A stretch of DNA of 56,965 nt, from contig JAKLJI010000013.1 in assembly GCA_023151275.1 (NCBI GenBank), positions 1 through 56,965 on the forward strand. Reading direction: 5' to 3'. This DNA comes from Bacteroidia bacterium (GTDB lineage: Bacteria; Bacteroidota; Bacteroidia; UKL13-3). A program made the position numbers and the translations under genes. Below, one piece after another: positions 32,880 to 42,592 of this stretch; the stretch's first letter is position 1; the number at the start of each line of letters is the position of its first letter. The notes under the pieces are model-generated. The model saw only the letters and a program-made list of their open reading frames with translations. It was not told the DNA's origin and did no database searches.

Positions 32880-34124
32880 ATGGATCTTAAATTTATTACT
32901 TCTGAAACGATGGAAGTGTTTTTAAGTACATTCGACCTGGAGGGCTTTTTGTCTAAAAACGGCCATCTTTCTCCTCAAACCTTCCTACTCAGCTACAAAG
33001 GTAATGAAAATTCAAATGCTAACCTCCTAGCCGACCAGTTAAAAGTTTATAAGAAAGCGATTTACAAATTACCTGTCCACTGTCAACATTTCTGTTGGTT
33101 TAGCTCCAAAAGTTATGAACAAGCCAGTAGTGAAGCGTCTGCCCTTCTAAAATCCAAGCTGTTTCCAGCCAAAACTGTTCTCGATTTAAGCGGTGGCCTA
33201 GGTATAGATGATTGGGCTTTTGCTAAGGCAGGAGCGCAAGTTACCTCAGTTGACCCGGATGAAATGCTGAATAAATTGGTGATAGCAAACAATAAAAAAA
33301 CAGGCTCCACCTCCATTTCAAGAATTACCCAAACAGCTGAAGCTTTTCTGGAAAATTTTTCAGAGAGAATTGACCTGGTTTATCTCGATGCGGACAGAAG
33401 AGAGGCTGAAAAAAGAGTAAGTCTGAAGTCGAATGGCAAGCCCGACTACTTTGAATTGGAGAAAAAATTACATGAAATAGCTGATAAAATTGTCTTGAAG
33501 CTTTCACCTTTGGTTGATTTAACAGCATGTGAACGCGAACTCAGCTACTTAAGTAAAATTGCTGTAGTATCTCTAAATTATGAAGTAAAAGAAATCCTCT
33601 GCTGCATTGAACCGAAATTTTCGGGAAAACCTAGTGTTGAAATTTTTGAATTGAATGAACAAGGTGAGGTCTTGTTTTCTATTTCCTCCGAAACCCTTAA
33701 AGACATTCAAATTTTTGAAGAGTTGGGTTCAACTGAAACTTGTTTTTTTGAGGCCAGACCTGCACTAATTAAGTCGGGATTTGCCATGCAATTCGCTAAG
33801 CAACTGGGCTTTGAGCCCCAAAATCAAAATGGCACTTGGTTTATTGGTCCTAATTTACAAAGCTCAAATGAACACGTTTTTAGGGCATTTCACCTTGCAA
33901 ATCAAGGTATCTTTAAGAAAAATGAGTTCATTCAGTATTTGAAATCCAATCAAATCAAAAAGGCGCATGTAAAATGCCGTGAAATTGGAATCAGTGTAGA
34001 TGAGTTTAGAAAACAATACAAAATTGCAGATGGAGGGGAAGATTACTTTTTCGTGGGAAAAAGCCTTTCAGGAGAAAAAACATGGTTCCATTGCCGGAAA
34101 ATTAACCCCGGCTTGCAGGAATAG
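32880..34124 (+). CDS. THUMP-like domain SAM-dependent methyltransferase
   Basis: A 414-residue enzyme. I start at ATG 32880 (MDLKFITSETMEVFL), because the 19 codons before it look unrelated. The SAM fold is at about 110-215, with VLDLSGGLGIDDWAFAKAG (motif I), VTSVDPDEML and DLVYLDADRREAE, the last being the family's Asp-rich signature. The C-terminal third (about 300-414, with WFIGPNLQSS and KKAHVKCREIG) is the THUMP-like domain. The combination suggests modification of RNA, target unknown. It overlaps the convergent MltD-like gene by 23 nt. Confidence 0.83.
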   Translation: MDLKFITSETMEVFLSTFDLEGFLSKNGHLSPQTFLLSYKGNENSNANLLADQLKVYKKAIYKLPVHCQHFCWFSSKSYEQASSEASALLKSKLFPAKTVLDLSGGLGIDDWAFAKAGAQVTSVDPDEMLNKLVIANNKKTGSTSISRITQTAEAFLENFSERIDLVYLDADRREAEKRVSLKSNGKPDYFELEKKLHEIADKIVLKLSPLVDLTACERELSYLSKIAVVSLNYEVKEILCCIEPKFSGKPSVEIFELNEQGEVLFSISSETLKDIQIFEELGSTETCFFEARPALIKSGFAMQFAKQLGFEPQNQNGTWFIGPNLQSSNEHVFRAFHLANQGIFKKNEFIQYLKSNQIKKAHVKCREIGISVDEFRKQYKIADGGEDYFFVGKSLSGEKTWFHCRKINPGLQE

Positions 34125-35364
34125 TTAAACGTGAACCTTTATTTACACGGTTTCCTTTTATCTTACCCTTATTTACTTTTTTCAACTCTGCCACTGTAAC
34201 CTGATGTTTACGGGCAATGCTGCTTAAATTATCCCCTTTTCGAACCACATAGGTAGTAGCTCTCGCGGAAGAAACTTTCTCGGGGGTGTTCGACTGATTT
34301 ATGGCCATCAAAGCCTGAGTGCTGCGGTTTCTAAATTCAGAATCTGAATTGAGTTCAGCTGCTTTCAAGGCCAAATGGTAAGGTAGATTCAAAACCACTT
34401 TGTTGGTTGAAAATGGAATATAACCTTTTTTCAAAGCCGGATTCCACTGTCTAATTTCAGCCGGACTAACCTGAAGGGATACCGCCAACTGTTCAATCGA
34501 CATTTGGTTATCAACCAAAACTGTATCCATGAGCTGAGGAATGTCTTGCTGCTCGGGGTAGATATTGTGCTCCGCTGCATAGTTCATCACATACGCAGCG
34601 GCAATAAATGCCGGAACATAGCCTCTGGTTTCTCTAGGTAAGTAAGGCATAATTTCCCAGAATGTGCGCTTTCCTCCAGAACGTCGAATTGCTTTGTTTA
34701 CATTGCCAGGACCACAATTGTAGGACGCAATAACCAATAACCAATCTTTGTAAATGCGGTATGAATTCTTGAAGTACCTTACAGCGGCTTCTGTTGAACG
34801 AATGATATCGCGACGTTCATCAATCGAATGATCCGTTCTTAAACCGTAAATACGTCCGGTTGGAGCCATGAATTGCCACATACCGGTTGCGCCAACATGG
34901 GAAACCGCATTCTGGTTCAAGGCAGATTCAATCACAGCCAGGTATTTCATTTCCATAGGAATACCCTCGCGATCAAAAACCTCTTCAAAAATAGGAAAGT
35001 AATACCTTGAGGTAGTTAGTACACGACTCACCAATTTACGCCTTCTGTTGGCATAAAAGTCGATAAAGGTTCTTACATGCTGGTTGTACTGAAGCGGTAT
35101 TTCTGTCTCCAACAAACTTAACCTGTATGCGTATGCACTATCACTAAAAACAGGAATATCCTGTTCATTGTAACCGTAAATATTCAAATCACCTGGTTCT
35201 GCAATGGGTGGATACAGCTTGTTCTTCAATTTGAAGATGCTGGAATCCATCTGGGCAATTTTCACCATCGTTTCAGGGTCTGTTCCGTCTTGCAAAACTT
35301 GTGCAAACGCCGCGCCCATGGGTAAAAAAGCCAACAGAAAAGCAATCCTTTTTATCAATACCAT
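34102..35364 (-). CDS. MltD-like lytic transglycosylase with LysM domain
   Basis: A 420-residue exported enzyme that cleaves peptidoglycan glycan strands with anhydro-ring formation. A signal peptide is followed by the SLT domain at about 125-260. The catalytic Glu is in YLAVIESALNQNAVS, followed by VGATGMWQFMAPTGR and ASYNCGPGNV. The LysM domain (about 372-417) is YVVRKGDNLSSIARKHQV. Residues 270-350 are a linker with RQWNPALKKGYIPF typical of MltD. The promoter at 35402-35432 fits it. Its 3' end overlaps the THUMP-like gene. Confidence 0.92.
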   Translation of the reverse strand: MVLIKRIAFLLAFLPMGAAFAQVLQDGTDPETMVKIAQMDSSIFKLKNKLYPPIAEPGDLNIYGYNEQDIPVFSDSAYAYRLSLLETEIPLQYNQHVRTFIDFYANRRRKLVSRVLTTSRYYFPIFEEVFDREGIPMEMKYLAVIESALNQNAVSHVGATGMWQFMAPTGRIYGLRTDHSIDERRDIIRSTEAAVRYFKNSYRIYKDWLLVIASYNCGPGNVNKAIRRSGGKRTFWEIMPYLPRETRGYVPAFIAAAYVMNYAAEHNIYPEQQDIPQLMDTVLVDNQMSIEQLAVSLQVSPAEIRQWNPALKKGYIPFSTNKVVLNLPYHLALKAAELNSDSEFRNRSTQALMAINQSNTPEKVSSARATTYVVRKGDNLSSIARKHQVTVAELKKVNKGKIKGNRVNKGSRLTIPASRG

Positions 35365-35401
35365 CAGTGTTTTTTTAGATTTGTATTTAAGGGGTAATCT
35401 A

Positions 35402-35432
35402 CAAATGTAACAAATTCAGCTCAAGTCCGCAA
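35402..35432 (-). promoter_or_regulatory. Bacteroidota-type promoter of the MltD-like gene
   Basis: On the minus strand: TTG (35430-35432), a 20-nt spacer, and TACATTTG (35402-35409), a full match to TAnnTTTG with normal spacing. Transcription would start near 35396, about 32 nt before the coding region. Confidence 0.55.
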
Positions 35433-35546
35433 GTGCCAAATTACGAGCCGCTTAATAATTCATAAGCTTCCATTGAAAAATACTACTGACAGGAATCAGG
35501 AAACCTATTGAGGAGTTATTGTTAATATTGCTAAAAATAAAACCCA

Positions 35547-36602
35547 TTGAAGCTGGCCAAAATTCTCTTAAGTCCTTTTGCTCTTTTGTTTTTTCTCATT
35601 CTTAAAACAAGGAACTTCCTTTACGATAAGGCTTTCTTTGGGGTTACACGGTTTGATATTCCGGTAATTTCGGTTGGCAATCTTTCTTTTGGAGGCACAG
35701 GAAAAACACCTCATATTGAGTACCTGGTTAAATTACTTTGGGACCAAAATCCTGCAGTATTAAGCAGAGGATACAGACGGAAAACTAGTGGTTATTTATT
35801 TGCCAACCCCGACACCCCGGCAACCCAAATTGGCGACGAACCCCGTCAGATAAAATCACGTTTTCCCAACCTACCTCTTGCTGTTTCTGAAAACCGGGTT
35901 TTGGGCATTCCAAATCTATTGTTTGATGCTCCCGAAACTGGAGTAGTGCTTTTGGATGATGGCTTTCAACACCGTCCGGTAAAGCCTGGCTTGAATATTT
36001 TACTTAGTGAATACCGCTTGCTTTTTACCCGAGATTTTTTGGCTCCAATGGGAACCTTGCGCGAGTACAAATCAGCTTACAAACGCGCAGACCTAATTGT
36101 GGTAAGTAAATGTCCGGAAAATTTATCCTTAGATGAGCGTAAAACCATCATTCGTGAAATCAATCCATTCCCTCATCAAAAAGTATTTTTCAGCCACCTG
36201 AGGTATGGCCAAATTTACCATTGGCTTGATCATTCTCCATTAGTGAAATCAACCCCTGTTTTCTTTGCCGGAATTGCGAATACAAGCAGCATCGAAAACT
36301 ACCTAAGCAATCATTTCAATTCGTATAAAATCAGAAAATTCAAAGACCATCATCTCTTTAGCGTTGACGAATTACGAATTCTTCAAGACGAGATAAAATC
36401 TTTGGGGGATGATGCCTTTTTGCTTACCACCGAAAAAGATTTAAGCAAACTGCTATTACCTGAATACAGGGATTTGCTAATAAATACCCCTTTGTATGTC
36501 CTTCCGGTTGAAGTTGAATTCAATCCAGAGGATGCAATACTTTTCAATCAAACTGTAAAAACCTATGTTGACCAAACTAAACCAAGCTACAGAATTCCTT
36601 AA
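35547..36602 (+). CDS. lpxK: Tetraacyldisaccharide 4'-kinase
   Basis: A 351-residue inner-membrane-associated kinase that phosphorylates the 4' position of the lipid A disaccharide. The P-loop is SFGGTGKTP at about 47-55. VLSRGYRRK, IGDEPRQI, LDDGFQHR and LLTTEKDLSKL follow as in the family. The first 20 residues are the hydrophobic anchor. The start codon is TTG at 35547 in frame with the family N-terminus (KLAKILLSPFALLF). Its 3' end overlaps the purine nucleoside phosphorylase gene by 38 nt. Confidence 0.94.
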   Translation: MKLAKILLSPFALLFFLILKTRNFLYDKAFFGVTRFDIPVISVGNLSFGGTGKTPHIEYLVKLLWDQNPAVLSRGYRRKTSGYLFANPDTPATQIGDEPRQIKSRFPNLPLAVSENRVLGIPNLLFDAPETGVVLLDDGFQHRPVKPGLNILLSEYRLLFTRDFLAPMGTLREYKSAYKRADLIVVSKCPENLSLDERKTIIREINPFPHQKVFFSHLRYGQIYHWLDHSPLVKSTPVFFAGIANTSSIENYLSNHFNSYKIRKFKDHHLFSVDELRILQDEIKSLGDDAFLLTTEKDLSKLLLPEYRDLLINTPLYVLPVEVEFNPEDAILFNQTVKTYVDQTKPSYRIP

Positions 36603-37377
36603 ACCATTCTGTACAACTCCGCCTCAAACCGGCATCATTCTAGGAACTGGTTTGGGTGCACTTGTAAACGAAATTGAAATCAGACATAGCATTGATTATC
36701 CCGAGATTCCGAATTTCCCGGTTAGCACGGTAGAAAGTCATAAAGGAAGATTAATTCTGGGAACCCTTGCCGGCAAAGAAGTTATTGTGATGCAAGGACG
36801 CTTTCACTACTATGAAGGCTATTCCTTGCAGGAAGTAACTTTTCCGGTAAGAGTTATGATTCAACTCGGCATCAAACAACTTTTCATCAGCAATGCTTCA
36901 GGTGGATTAAACCCTAGCTATGAAATTAGCGACTTGATGGTATTGGACGATCATATCAACCTTTTACCAGACCATCCTCTTCGTGGAAAAAATGAACCCA
37001 CTTTAGGACCACGCTTTCCAGACATGAGTGATGCCTATGACGAATCACTTATTAAATTGGCATTTGAGGTAGCCAAGGAACAACAACTAAAACTTCAGAA
37101 AGGTGTATATGCGGCAGTTCAGGGTCCAACCTTGGAAACCAAAGCCGAGTACAAATACCTCCGGGTAATTGGGGCAGATGCAGTTGGCATGAGCACAGTT
37201 CCCGAAAATATAGTGGCACGCCACATGGGAGTTCCTGTTTTTGCGATTTCAGTTATTACAGACTTAGGCGTTCCAAATCGCATTCAAGAAACAAGTCTTC
37301 AAGACGTAATTAACGCAGCAGGAATTGCAGAGCCGCGCATGACGGCTTTGATAAAAGGTATGATTAGTAAATTGTAA
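36565..37377 (+). CDS. Purine-nucleoside phosphorylase
   Basis: A 270-residue enzyme that cleaves purine nucleosides with phosphate, for purine salvage. The trimeric (class I) pattern is complete: GIILGTGLGALVNEI, ESHKGRLILG, GRFHYYEGY, SNASGGLN, YAAVQGPTLETKAEYKYL and VGMSTVPE. ATG 36565 is the family start (MLTKLNQATEFLKP), even though it overlaps lpxK by 38 nt, which suggests coupled translation. It converges with AMP nucleosidase, and the two enzymes act in the same purine salvage area. Confidence 0.95.
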   Translation: MLTKLNQATEFLKPFCTTPPQTGIILGTGLGALVNEIEIRHSIDYPEIPNFPVSTVESHKGRLILGTLAGKEVIVMQGRFHYYEGYSLQEVTFPVRVMIQLGIKQLFISNASGGLNPSYEISDLMVLDDHINLLPDHPLRGKNEPTLGPRFPDMSDAYDESLIKLAFEVAKEQQLKLQKGVYAAVQGPTLETKAEYKYLRVIGADAVGMSTVPENIVARHMGVPVFAISVITDLGVPNRIQETSLQDVINAAGIAEPRMTALIKGMISKL

Positions 37378-37402
37378 CTTGAGGCTAGGAAAAACCAAAG
37401 TT

Positions 37403-38176
37403 CTACTCAAACCTCAAGTGTTTAACAGACTCGCCTGAATCGCGCAATTCAATAAGGGCATCAATGCCAATTTCCAAGTGTTTGGTAACAAATTTCTCAG
37501 TAACCTTCTTATCACTTTTTGAAGTTTTAACACCTTCCGGCGTCATTGGATTATCGCTCACTAACAAGAGCGCACCTTTTGGGATTTGGTTTACAAAGCC
37601 AACAATAAAAATGGTTGCAGTTTCCATATCAATACCCATGGCTCTGGTTTTGCGCAAGTACTCTTTAAACTGTTCATCGTGCTCCCAAACACGACGATTG
37701 GTGGTATAAACTGTGCCTGTCCAATAATCCATTTCATGCGACACAATGGCAGCAGAAACAGCTTTTTGAAGACGGAAGGATGGCAATGCAGGGATTTCTT
37801 CCATGATATAATCATTGCTGGTTCCTTCCCCTCGAATGGCCGCGATGGGCAAAATCAAATCACCCAGTTTGGTATTCTTTTTCAACCCGCCACATTTGCC
37901 CAAAAAAAGTGCTGCTTTGGGAGAAACTGCCGACAACAAATCCATGCAAGTTGCAGCCATGGCACTGCCCATACCAAAGTTAATGATCGTGATATTTTCG
38001 GCTGTGGCAGTTTGCATGGGCTTGTCTTTCCCCATGATTTCAACCCCAAACCGGCTGGCAAACATCTCTACATAATTGATGAAATTCGTCAATAAAATAT
38101 ACTCTCCAAATTCCTCCAAAGGCCTACCTGTGTATCTGGGTAGCCAATCTTCAACTATCTCTTTCTTTGTTTTCAT
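37403..38176 (-). CDS. amn: AMP nucleosidase
   Basis: A 257-residue enzyme that hydrolyses AMP to adenine and ribose 5-phosphate. The short Bacteroidota form lacks the N-terminal regulatory domain of the E. coli enzyme. Phosphorylase-fold marks: NFGMGSAMAATCMDLLSA, FLGKCGGLKKNTKLGDLILPIAAIRGEGTSNDYI, YWTGTVYTTNRRVWEHDEQF, GIDMETATIF and LLVSDNPMTPEGVKTSKSD. It is convergent with purine-nucleoside phosphorylase across 25 nt. Together they would recycle adenine nucleotides. Confidence 0.94.
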   Translation of the reverse strand: MKTKKEIVEDWLPRYTGRPLEEFGEYILLTNFINYVEMFASRFGVEIMGKDKPMQTATAENITIINFGMGSAMAATCMDLLSAVSPKAALFLGKCGGLKKNTKLGDLILPIAAIRGEGTSNDYIMEEIPALPSFRLQKAVSAAIVSHEMDYWTGTVYTTNRRVWEHDEQFKEYLRKTRAMGIDMETATIFIVGFVNQIPKGALLLVSDNPMTPEGVKTSKSDKKVTEKFVTKHLEIGIDALIELRDSGESVKHLRFE

Positions 38177-38199
38177 AAGGTATCAAGATAAACAACTAT

Positions 38200-39696
38200 T
38201 TACTCTTCTCCTAACTTAAATCCTTCATCGTTATTCATTGAAAACATTCCACTCATTAAATCCTTGAATTCCATACCCGCCGCAATTGAATGCCTGCTCA
38301 ATTGACTGAACTCCGACAAGCCATAAATCACCAATTCCATAAATACCAATTGCTCTTCCTTTCCTAATCCCGGAAAACGCTCTGCCACCAATTCTTTCAG
38401 GCCTTCTACTTTGAATAGAGCCTCTTCATAGTCCTGCAATTTGCTTTCAAAACCCAGTTTTAAATCCATTCCATCGTTGAACCAATTAAGAATTGCGGCA
38501 TACGGGTTAGCCTTTTTTGATTTCTTGGCTTTTTCAGGATCGGGGAAATAAGCGGTGAATACTGTTCGTATGGCCTTTCCAATCAAACTTAGGGCAACAT
38601 TCCCTGCACCTTCGAGTTCGCCTTCATACACCAATTCAACCTTCCCGGTAATGCTGGGTATAGCTCCAAACAAATCGGTTAATCGCGCTCTGGTTTTTGA
38701 TTCTTCATTCAACAACAAACGGCGCTCGGCAAAGCTATACAGGTTTTCATAAGCGGATATGGTTAGTCGCGCACTCACACCACTCTTTTGGTCCACCAGC
38801 TCACTCTGCCTGGCTTCCATGGCAATTTGCTCGATGAGAACAGGAAGAATCTCCGGCATCTCAATGGATAGCTTTTGCTCATCGGTTATTTTGGCTTCCT
38901 GACTGGTGATCTTTTGCGCAATTTCGATGGTCTTGGGATAATGCGTGATAATTTGACTATCAATCCTGTCTTTTAATGGTGTTACTATACTTCCCCGATT
39001 GGTATAATCTTCGGGATTTGCAGTAAAAATAAACTGAACATCCAGTGGCAATCTGAGTTTGAAGCCACGGATTTGCATGTCGCCTTCCTGCAAAATATTA
39101 AACAATGATACCTGGATTCGGGCTTGCAAATCAGGCAATTCATTAATCACAAAAATGCAGCGATGACTTCGAGGAATCAACCCAAAGTGAATAACCCTTT
39201 CGTCGTTGTAATGCAATTTCAAAGATGCCGCTTTGATTGGGTCTACATCTCCAACCAAATCCGAAATACTCACATCAGGAGTAGCCAATTTCTCGGTGTA
39301 TCTATCGTTCCGATGAAGCCATTCGATGGGTGTTTTATCCCCTTTCTCCTCAATCAAATCAAGTGCATAACGAGATATGGGTTGTAATGGGTCATCATTA
39401 ATTTCAGAACCTTGAACCACTGGAATCCATTCATCCAACAGGTTGAGCATTAGGCGTGCTAATCTGGTTTTTGCCTGACCTCTCAAGCCCAACAAAATGA
39501 TGTTGTGACGCGATAACACTGCTGTTTGAAGCTGAGGTATTACCGTTGATTCATAGCCTTCTATACCTTGAAAAGGGTTTTGTTTGTTTCGGATTGAATC
39601 AATCAAATTCTTTCTCATCTCCTCTTTTACCGAGAGCGGCTTGTAGCCCGATTTTTTTAATTGACCCAGTGTGCTAAGGGTTGGTTTTGTTGTCAT
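38200..39696 (-). CDS. MoxR/ChlI-type AAA+ ATPase
   Basis: A 498-residue ATPase of the magnesium-chelatase-like group. Walker A is LLGLRGQAKTRLARLML at about 66-82. The Walker B region is CIFVINELPDL with Asn in place of the usual Asp, as is common in this family. IQVSLFNILQEGDMQIRGF and FIFTANPEDYTNRGSI (sensor 1) follow. It overlaps the VWA gene by 4 nt (ATGA), and AAA/VWA pairs commonly act together as chaperones or insertion machines for cofactors or protein complexes. The client is not evident; no chelatase substrate gene is nearby. Confidence 0.9.
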   Translation of the reverse strand: MTTKPTLSTLGQLKKSGYKPLSVKEEMRKNLIDSIRNKQNPFQGIEGYESTVIPQLQTAVLSRHNIILLGLRGQAKTRLARLMLNLLDEWIPVVQGSEINDDPLQPISRYALDLIEEKGDKTPIEWLHRNDRYTEKLATPDVSISDLVGDVDPIKAASLKLHYNDERVIHFGLIPRSHRCIFVINELPDLQARIQVSLFNILQEGDMQIRGFKLRLPLDVQFIFTANPEDYTNRGSIVTPLKDRIDSQIITHYPKTIEIAQKITSQEAKITDEQKLSIEMPEILPVLIEQIAMEARQSELVDQKSGVSARLTISAYENLYSFAERRLLLNEESKTRARLTDLFGAIPSITGKVELVYEGELEGAGNVALSLIGKAIRTVFTAYFPDPEKAKKSKKANPYAAILNWFNDGMDLKLGFESKLQDYEEALFKVEGLKELVAERFPGLGKEEQLVFMELVIYGLSEFSQLSRHSIAAGMEFKDLMSGMFSMNNDEGFKLGEE

Positions 39697-40790
39697 TTTA
39701 CGCGCTTCTTTCTGTTCTTTTCAAAATCTTCAAAAATATAATCGCCTAATCCATTGAGATTGCTGTAGTAGGCTTTTCCTTGGTTTACCTCGGTAAACTC
39801 TCTTACGAACTTTTGCAGGTAAGGGTCTGAGGCAATCATGAATGTAGTTATTGGAATACGGAGCCTGCGTGCCTGGGCTGCCATGGTAAGGGTTTTATTG
39901 ATGATTTTTCGATCGAGCCCAAAACTGTTTTGGTAATACCCATTCCCTTCTTTTAAACAGGTTGGCTTACCATCGGTAATCATAAAAATTTGCTTGTTGG
40001 CATTCTTTCTTTTACGCAAAATATCAAGTGCAAGCTCAAGTCCTGCGTAGGTATTGGTATGGTATGGACCAACTTGCAAATAAGGCAAATCTTTGATTTC
40101 TATGGGCCAGGCATCGTTACCGAATACCAGAATATCGAGCGTATCTTTAGGGTAACGAACCTTAATCATTTCGGCGAGAGCCATAGCCACTTTTTTGGCA
40201 GGAGTAATCCGATCTTCGCCATACAGAATCATGCTATGCGAAATATCAATCATTAACACCGTGCTGGTTTGTGCTTTGAAATCACGTTCCCGAATTTCTA
40301 AATCGTTCTCGGTTAAATTAAAATGTTCTGTTCCATGATTTACCTGGGCATTCCTCAAACTGGCTGTTAAATCTATTTGATCCACCTGGTCACCAAAAAC
40401 AAAAGCACGGGTATCTGAATTCATTTCATCACCAATTCCGGTATGCCTTGTCTTGTGATTGCCAAGCGGACTTTTCTTCAACTTTCCAAAAATCTCATCC
40501 AGACTCTTTTTCCGGATGGTTTGATTGGTTTTGGCTGAAGGACTAAACTCTCCGTTGATTGGATTCTCTTGGAGATAACCTTTGTCTTTCAAATCGCGAA
40601 TAAAATCTCCCATGCCATAAGCATCATCTGTAAGTTTATGTTGCCTATCAAGTTGATTCATCCAATCCAACACTTCACCCACATCTCCATTGGTGTATTG
40701 CATCAATTGCAGGAACAAATTCAACAAACGTTGAAAGGGTTCCATTCCATTTTCTTGAGGGATATAGCGCGTAAAAAGATGGGAATTCAT
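39693..40790 (-). CDS. VWA-domain protein, partner of the AAA+ ATPase
   Basis: A 365-residue protein. I start at ATG 40790 (MNSHLFTRYIP); the 20 codons before it are unsupported. The C-terminal half is a von Willebrand A domain with an intact MIDAS: DISHS (DxSxS), the Thr near HTNTYAGLELAL, and ITDGKP for the second Asp. An acidic linker with NSDTRAFVFGDQVDQIDL precedes it. It is translated with the AAA+ ATPase through a 4-nt overlap. VWA proteins of this kind select the client of the ATPase. Confidence 0.88.
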   Translation of the reverse strand: MNSHLFTRYIPQENGMEPFQRLLNLFLQLMQYTNGDVGEVLDWMNQLDRQHKLTDDAYGMGDFIRDLKDKGYLQENPINGEFSPSAKTNQTIRKKSLDEIFGKLKKSPLGNHKTRHTGIGDEMNSDTRAFVFGDQVDQIDLTASLRNAQVNHGTEHFNLTENDLEIRERDFKAQTSTVLMIDISHSMILYGEDRITPAKKVAMALAEMIKVRYPKDTLDILVFGNDAWPIEIKDLPYLQVGPYHTNTYAGLELALDILRKRKNANKQIFMITDGKPTCLKEGNGYYQNSFGLDRKIINKTLTMAAQARRLRIPITTFMIASDPYLQKFVREFTEVNQGKAYYSNLNGLGDYIFEDFEKNRKKRVK

Positions 40791-40864
40791 GATATCTGTA
40801 AATTCAAGTGATGGGGAATTTATGTAAGTTCGCCCCAATAACAACGTCAAAAACCTGCTTTACA

Positions 40865-41911
40865 ATGATAAAACAAGGCTTGCTCTTTAAAATCCTGCTT
40901 GGCATTGGTTTGGCTTTACACGGCTTCAGCAATTTAAATGCCCAAACAGGTAAAAATGTTTTCATTTCATTTTACAACCAAGAAAATCTTTTTGATACCC
41001 TTGATAATCCAAACAAAATGGATGAGGAATACTTGCCGGATTCCAAGCTAAAATGGAATTCCGAAAAATATTTCAATAAGCTCAACAACATGAGCTCGGT
41101 AATTTTGGATATGAACCAAGGTAATGGCCCCGATTTTTTAGGCTTGTGTGAGGTAGAAACTGAAGTTGTTTTGGCCGATTTGGTTAAAACCTTAAATGCT
41201 AAAACCAAAGATGCTTATGCTTATATTTTCTTTGAAGGACCGGATGAACGTGGAATTGACAATGGATTAATTTATAGAAAATCAGCAGTAAAATCCATCA
41301 AGGCCAGAGCGTATGGTATTGATCCGGATTTGATTGGAGGAGATAAAACCCGAAATATCCTGCTTGCAGATGTTAAACTCTCAAACAATGCGCGTTTGGT
41401 TTTGGCAGTTAACCATTTTCCAAGCCGACGCGAAGGTCAGAAAGAATCTGAATTTAAGCGAGTTGCCGCTGCAAATCGGCTGAGAACCATTTGTGATAGC
41501 TTATTGAAATCGGACAAAAAAATTAACATTGTCCTAATGGGCGATTTCAACGACCATCCGGTTGACCGCAGTATGGCTGAGGTTTTGGAAGGAAAATCAA
41601 CCATTGGCGAAGTTGATGAAAGGCAGTTTTATAATCCCATGTGGTTGTTTCATAGCCAAGGAGTTGGTAGTCACAAATACAAAAACGATTGGGGCATGCT
41701 CGACCAAATTCTTTTGAGCAAAAACCTATTGGATGGAAAATCCAAACTCAAGTACCTTAAAGGTTCTGCTGGCATACACAAAGCTGAATTTATGCTGGAA
41801 ACCGAGGAAAAGTATAAAGGAAATCCGAAGCGTACTTTTGCAGGGAACAAATACCTGAATGGTTATTCGGACCACTTACCGGTTTATATTAAATTGGAAC
41901 TTGTAAAATAA
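40865..41911 (+). CDS. Secreted endonuclease/exonuclease/phosphatase family protein
   Basis: A 348-residue exported hydrolase. I start at ATG 40865 (MIKQGLLFKILLGIGLAL), a proper signal peptide ending at LNAQ. EEP-fold motifs are in order: FISFYNQENLFDTLDNP, DFLGLCEVE (metal Glu), VNHFPSRREG (His), VLMGDFNDHP (catalytic Asp/Asn), and GYSDHLPVYI (catalytic Asp-His). The target could be DNA, RNA or a phosphoester. It is 4 nt before mnmD, though a functional link is not obvious. Confidence 0.88.
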   Translation: MIKQGLLFKILLGIGLALHGFSNLNAQTGKNVFISFYNQENLFDTLDNPNKMDEEYLPDSKLKWNSEKYFNKLNNMSSVILDMNQGNGPDFLGLCEVETEVVLADLVKTLNAKTKDAYAYIFFEGPDERGIDNGLIYRKSAVKSIKARAYGIDPDLIGGDKTRNILLADVKLSNNARLVLAVNHFPSRREGQKESEFKRVAAANRLRTICDSLLKSDKKINIVLMGDFNDHPVDRSMAEVLEGKSTIGEVDERQFYNPMWLFHSQGVGSHKYKNDWGMLDQILLSKNLLDGKSKLKYLKGSAGIHKAEFMLETEEKYKGNPKRTFAGNKYLNGYSDHLPVYIKLELVK

Positions 41912-41914
41912 GCT

Positions 41915-42592
41915 GTGAATCCGGAATTGTATTTAACAGCCGATGGCTCTCATACCTTGTACATCAAGGAGCTGGACGAAACCTACCATTCTAGAAATGG
42001 AGCCATTGAAGAAAGTCGATATGTTTTTATTGATAAAGGTTTTAACCATTGGCGAAGTCTTTATCCGGAGAAAGAAAGCATCCATATTTTTGAAGTAGGT
42101 TTTGGAAGCGGACTAAATGCCTGGCTATTTTCTGAACTTGCCAAAAGCCTCTCCCTTTCAATTCACTTTTCTAGCATTGAAAAATTTCCCATTTCACCAG
42201 AAATCGCTGCCACATTAAACTACCCTGAACAATTAGGATTTGATGAAACCGGTTTTCATGAATTGCATCAAGCACCTTGGAACCAAGCGGTCTCAATTCA
42301 TTCTAGGTTTCAACTCAAAAAAATAAATGCCGATTTTTTGAGCTTTGATTGGAACTCAACTCCCACCATTGATTTGGTGTTGATGGATGCATTTGGACCT
42401 GATAAACAACCTGAAATGTGGGAGGCAAAACTTCTCGAAAACCTCTTTCAAGCCTTAAATCCGGGGGCCGTTTGGGTTACGTATTCAAGCAAAGGAGAAG
42501 TAAAACGAAGTCTTAGAAATGTTGGTTTTAATGTAGAGCGCTTGCAAGGACCACCTCGAAAAAAACACATGCTTAGAGCGAGTAAACCATGA
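41915..42592 (+). CDS. mnmD: tRNA (mnm5s2U34) methyltransferase MnmD
   Basis: A 225-residue free-standing version of the methyltransferase half of MnmC. It methylates aminomethyl-2-thiouridine at the wobble position of Lys, Glu and Gln tRNAs. It has the SAM-binding EVGFGSGLNAWLF, the IEKFPIS region, and the catalytic LMDAFGPDKQPEMWE. The start is GTG 41915 (reads NPELYLTADGSHTLY). It overlaps the following FAD enzyme by 4 nt (ATGA), the two halves that are fused in E. coli MnmC. Confidence 0.93.
   Translation: MNPELYLTADGSHTLYIKELDETYHSRNGAIEESRYVFIDKGFNHWRSLYPEKESIHIFEVGFGSGLNAWLFSELAKSLSLSIHFSSIEKFPISPEIAATLNYPEQLGFDETGFHELHQAPWNQAVSIHSRFQLKKINADFLSFDWNSTPTIDLVLMDAFGPDKQPEMWEAKLLENLFQALNPGAVWVTYSSKGEVKRSLRNVGFNVERLQGPPRKKHMLRASKP

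Noticed and set aside
37377-37419. Terminator from ACTTGAGG/CCTCAAGT between purine genes
   Set aside because: Its right arm lies inside the amn coding region, the loop is long and there is no T-run.
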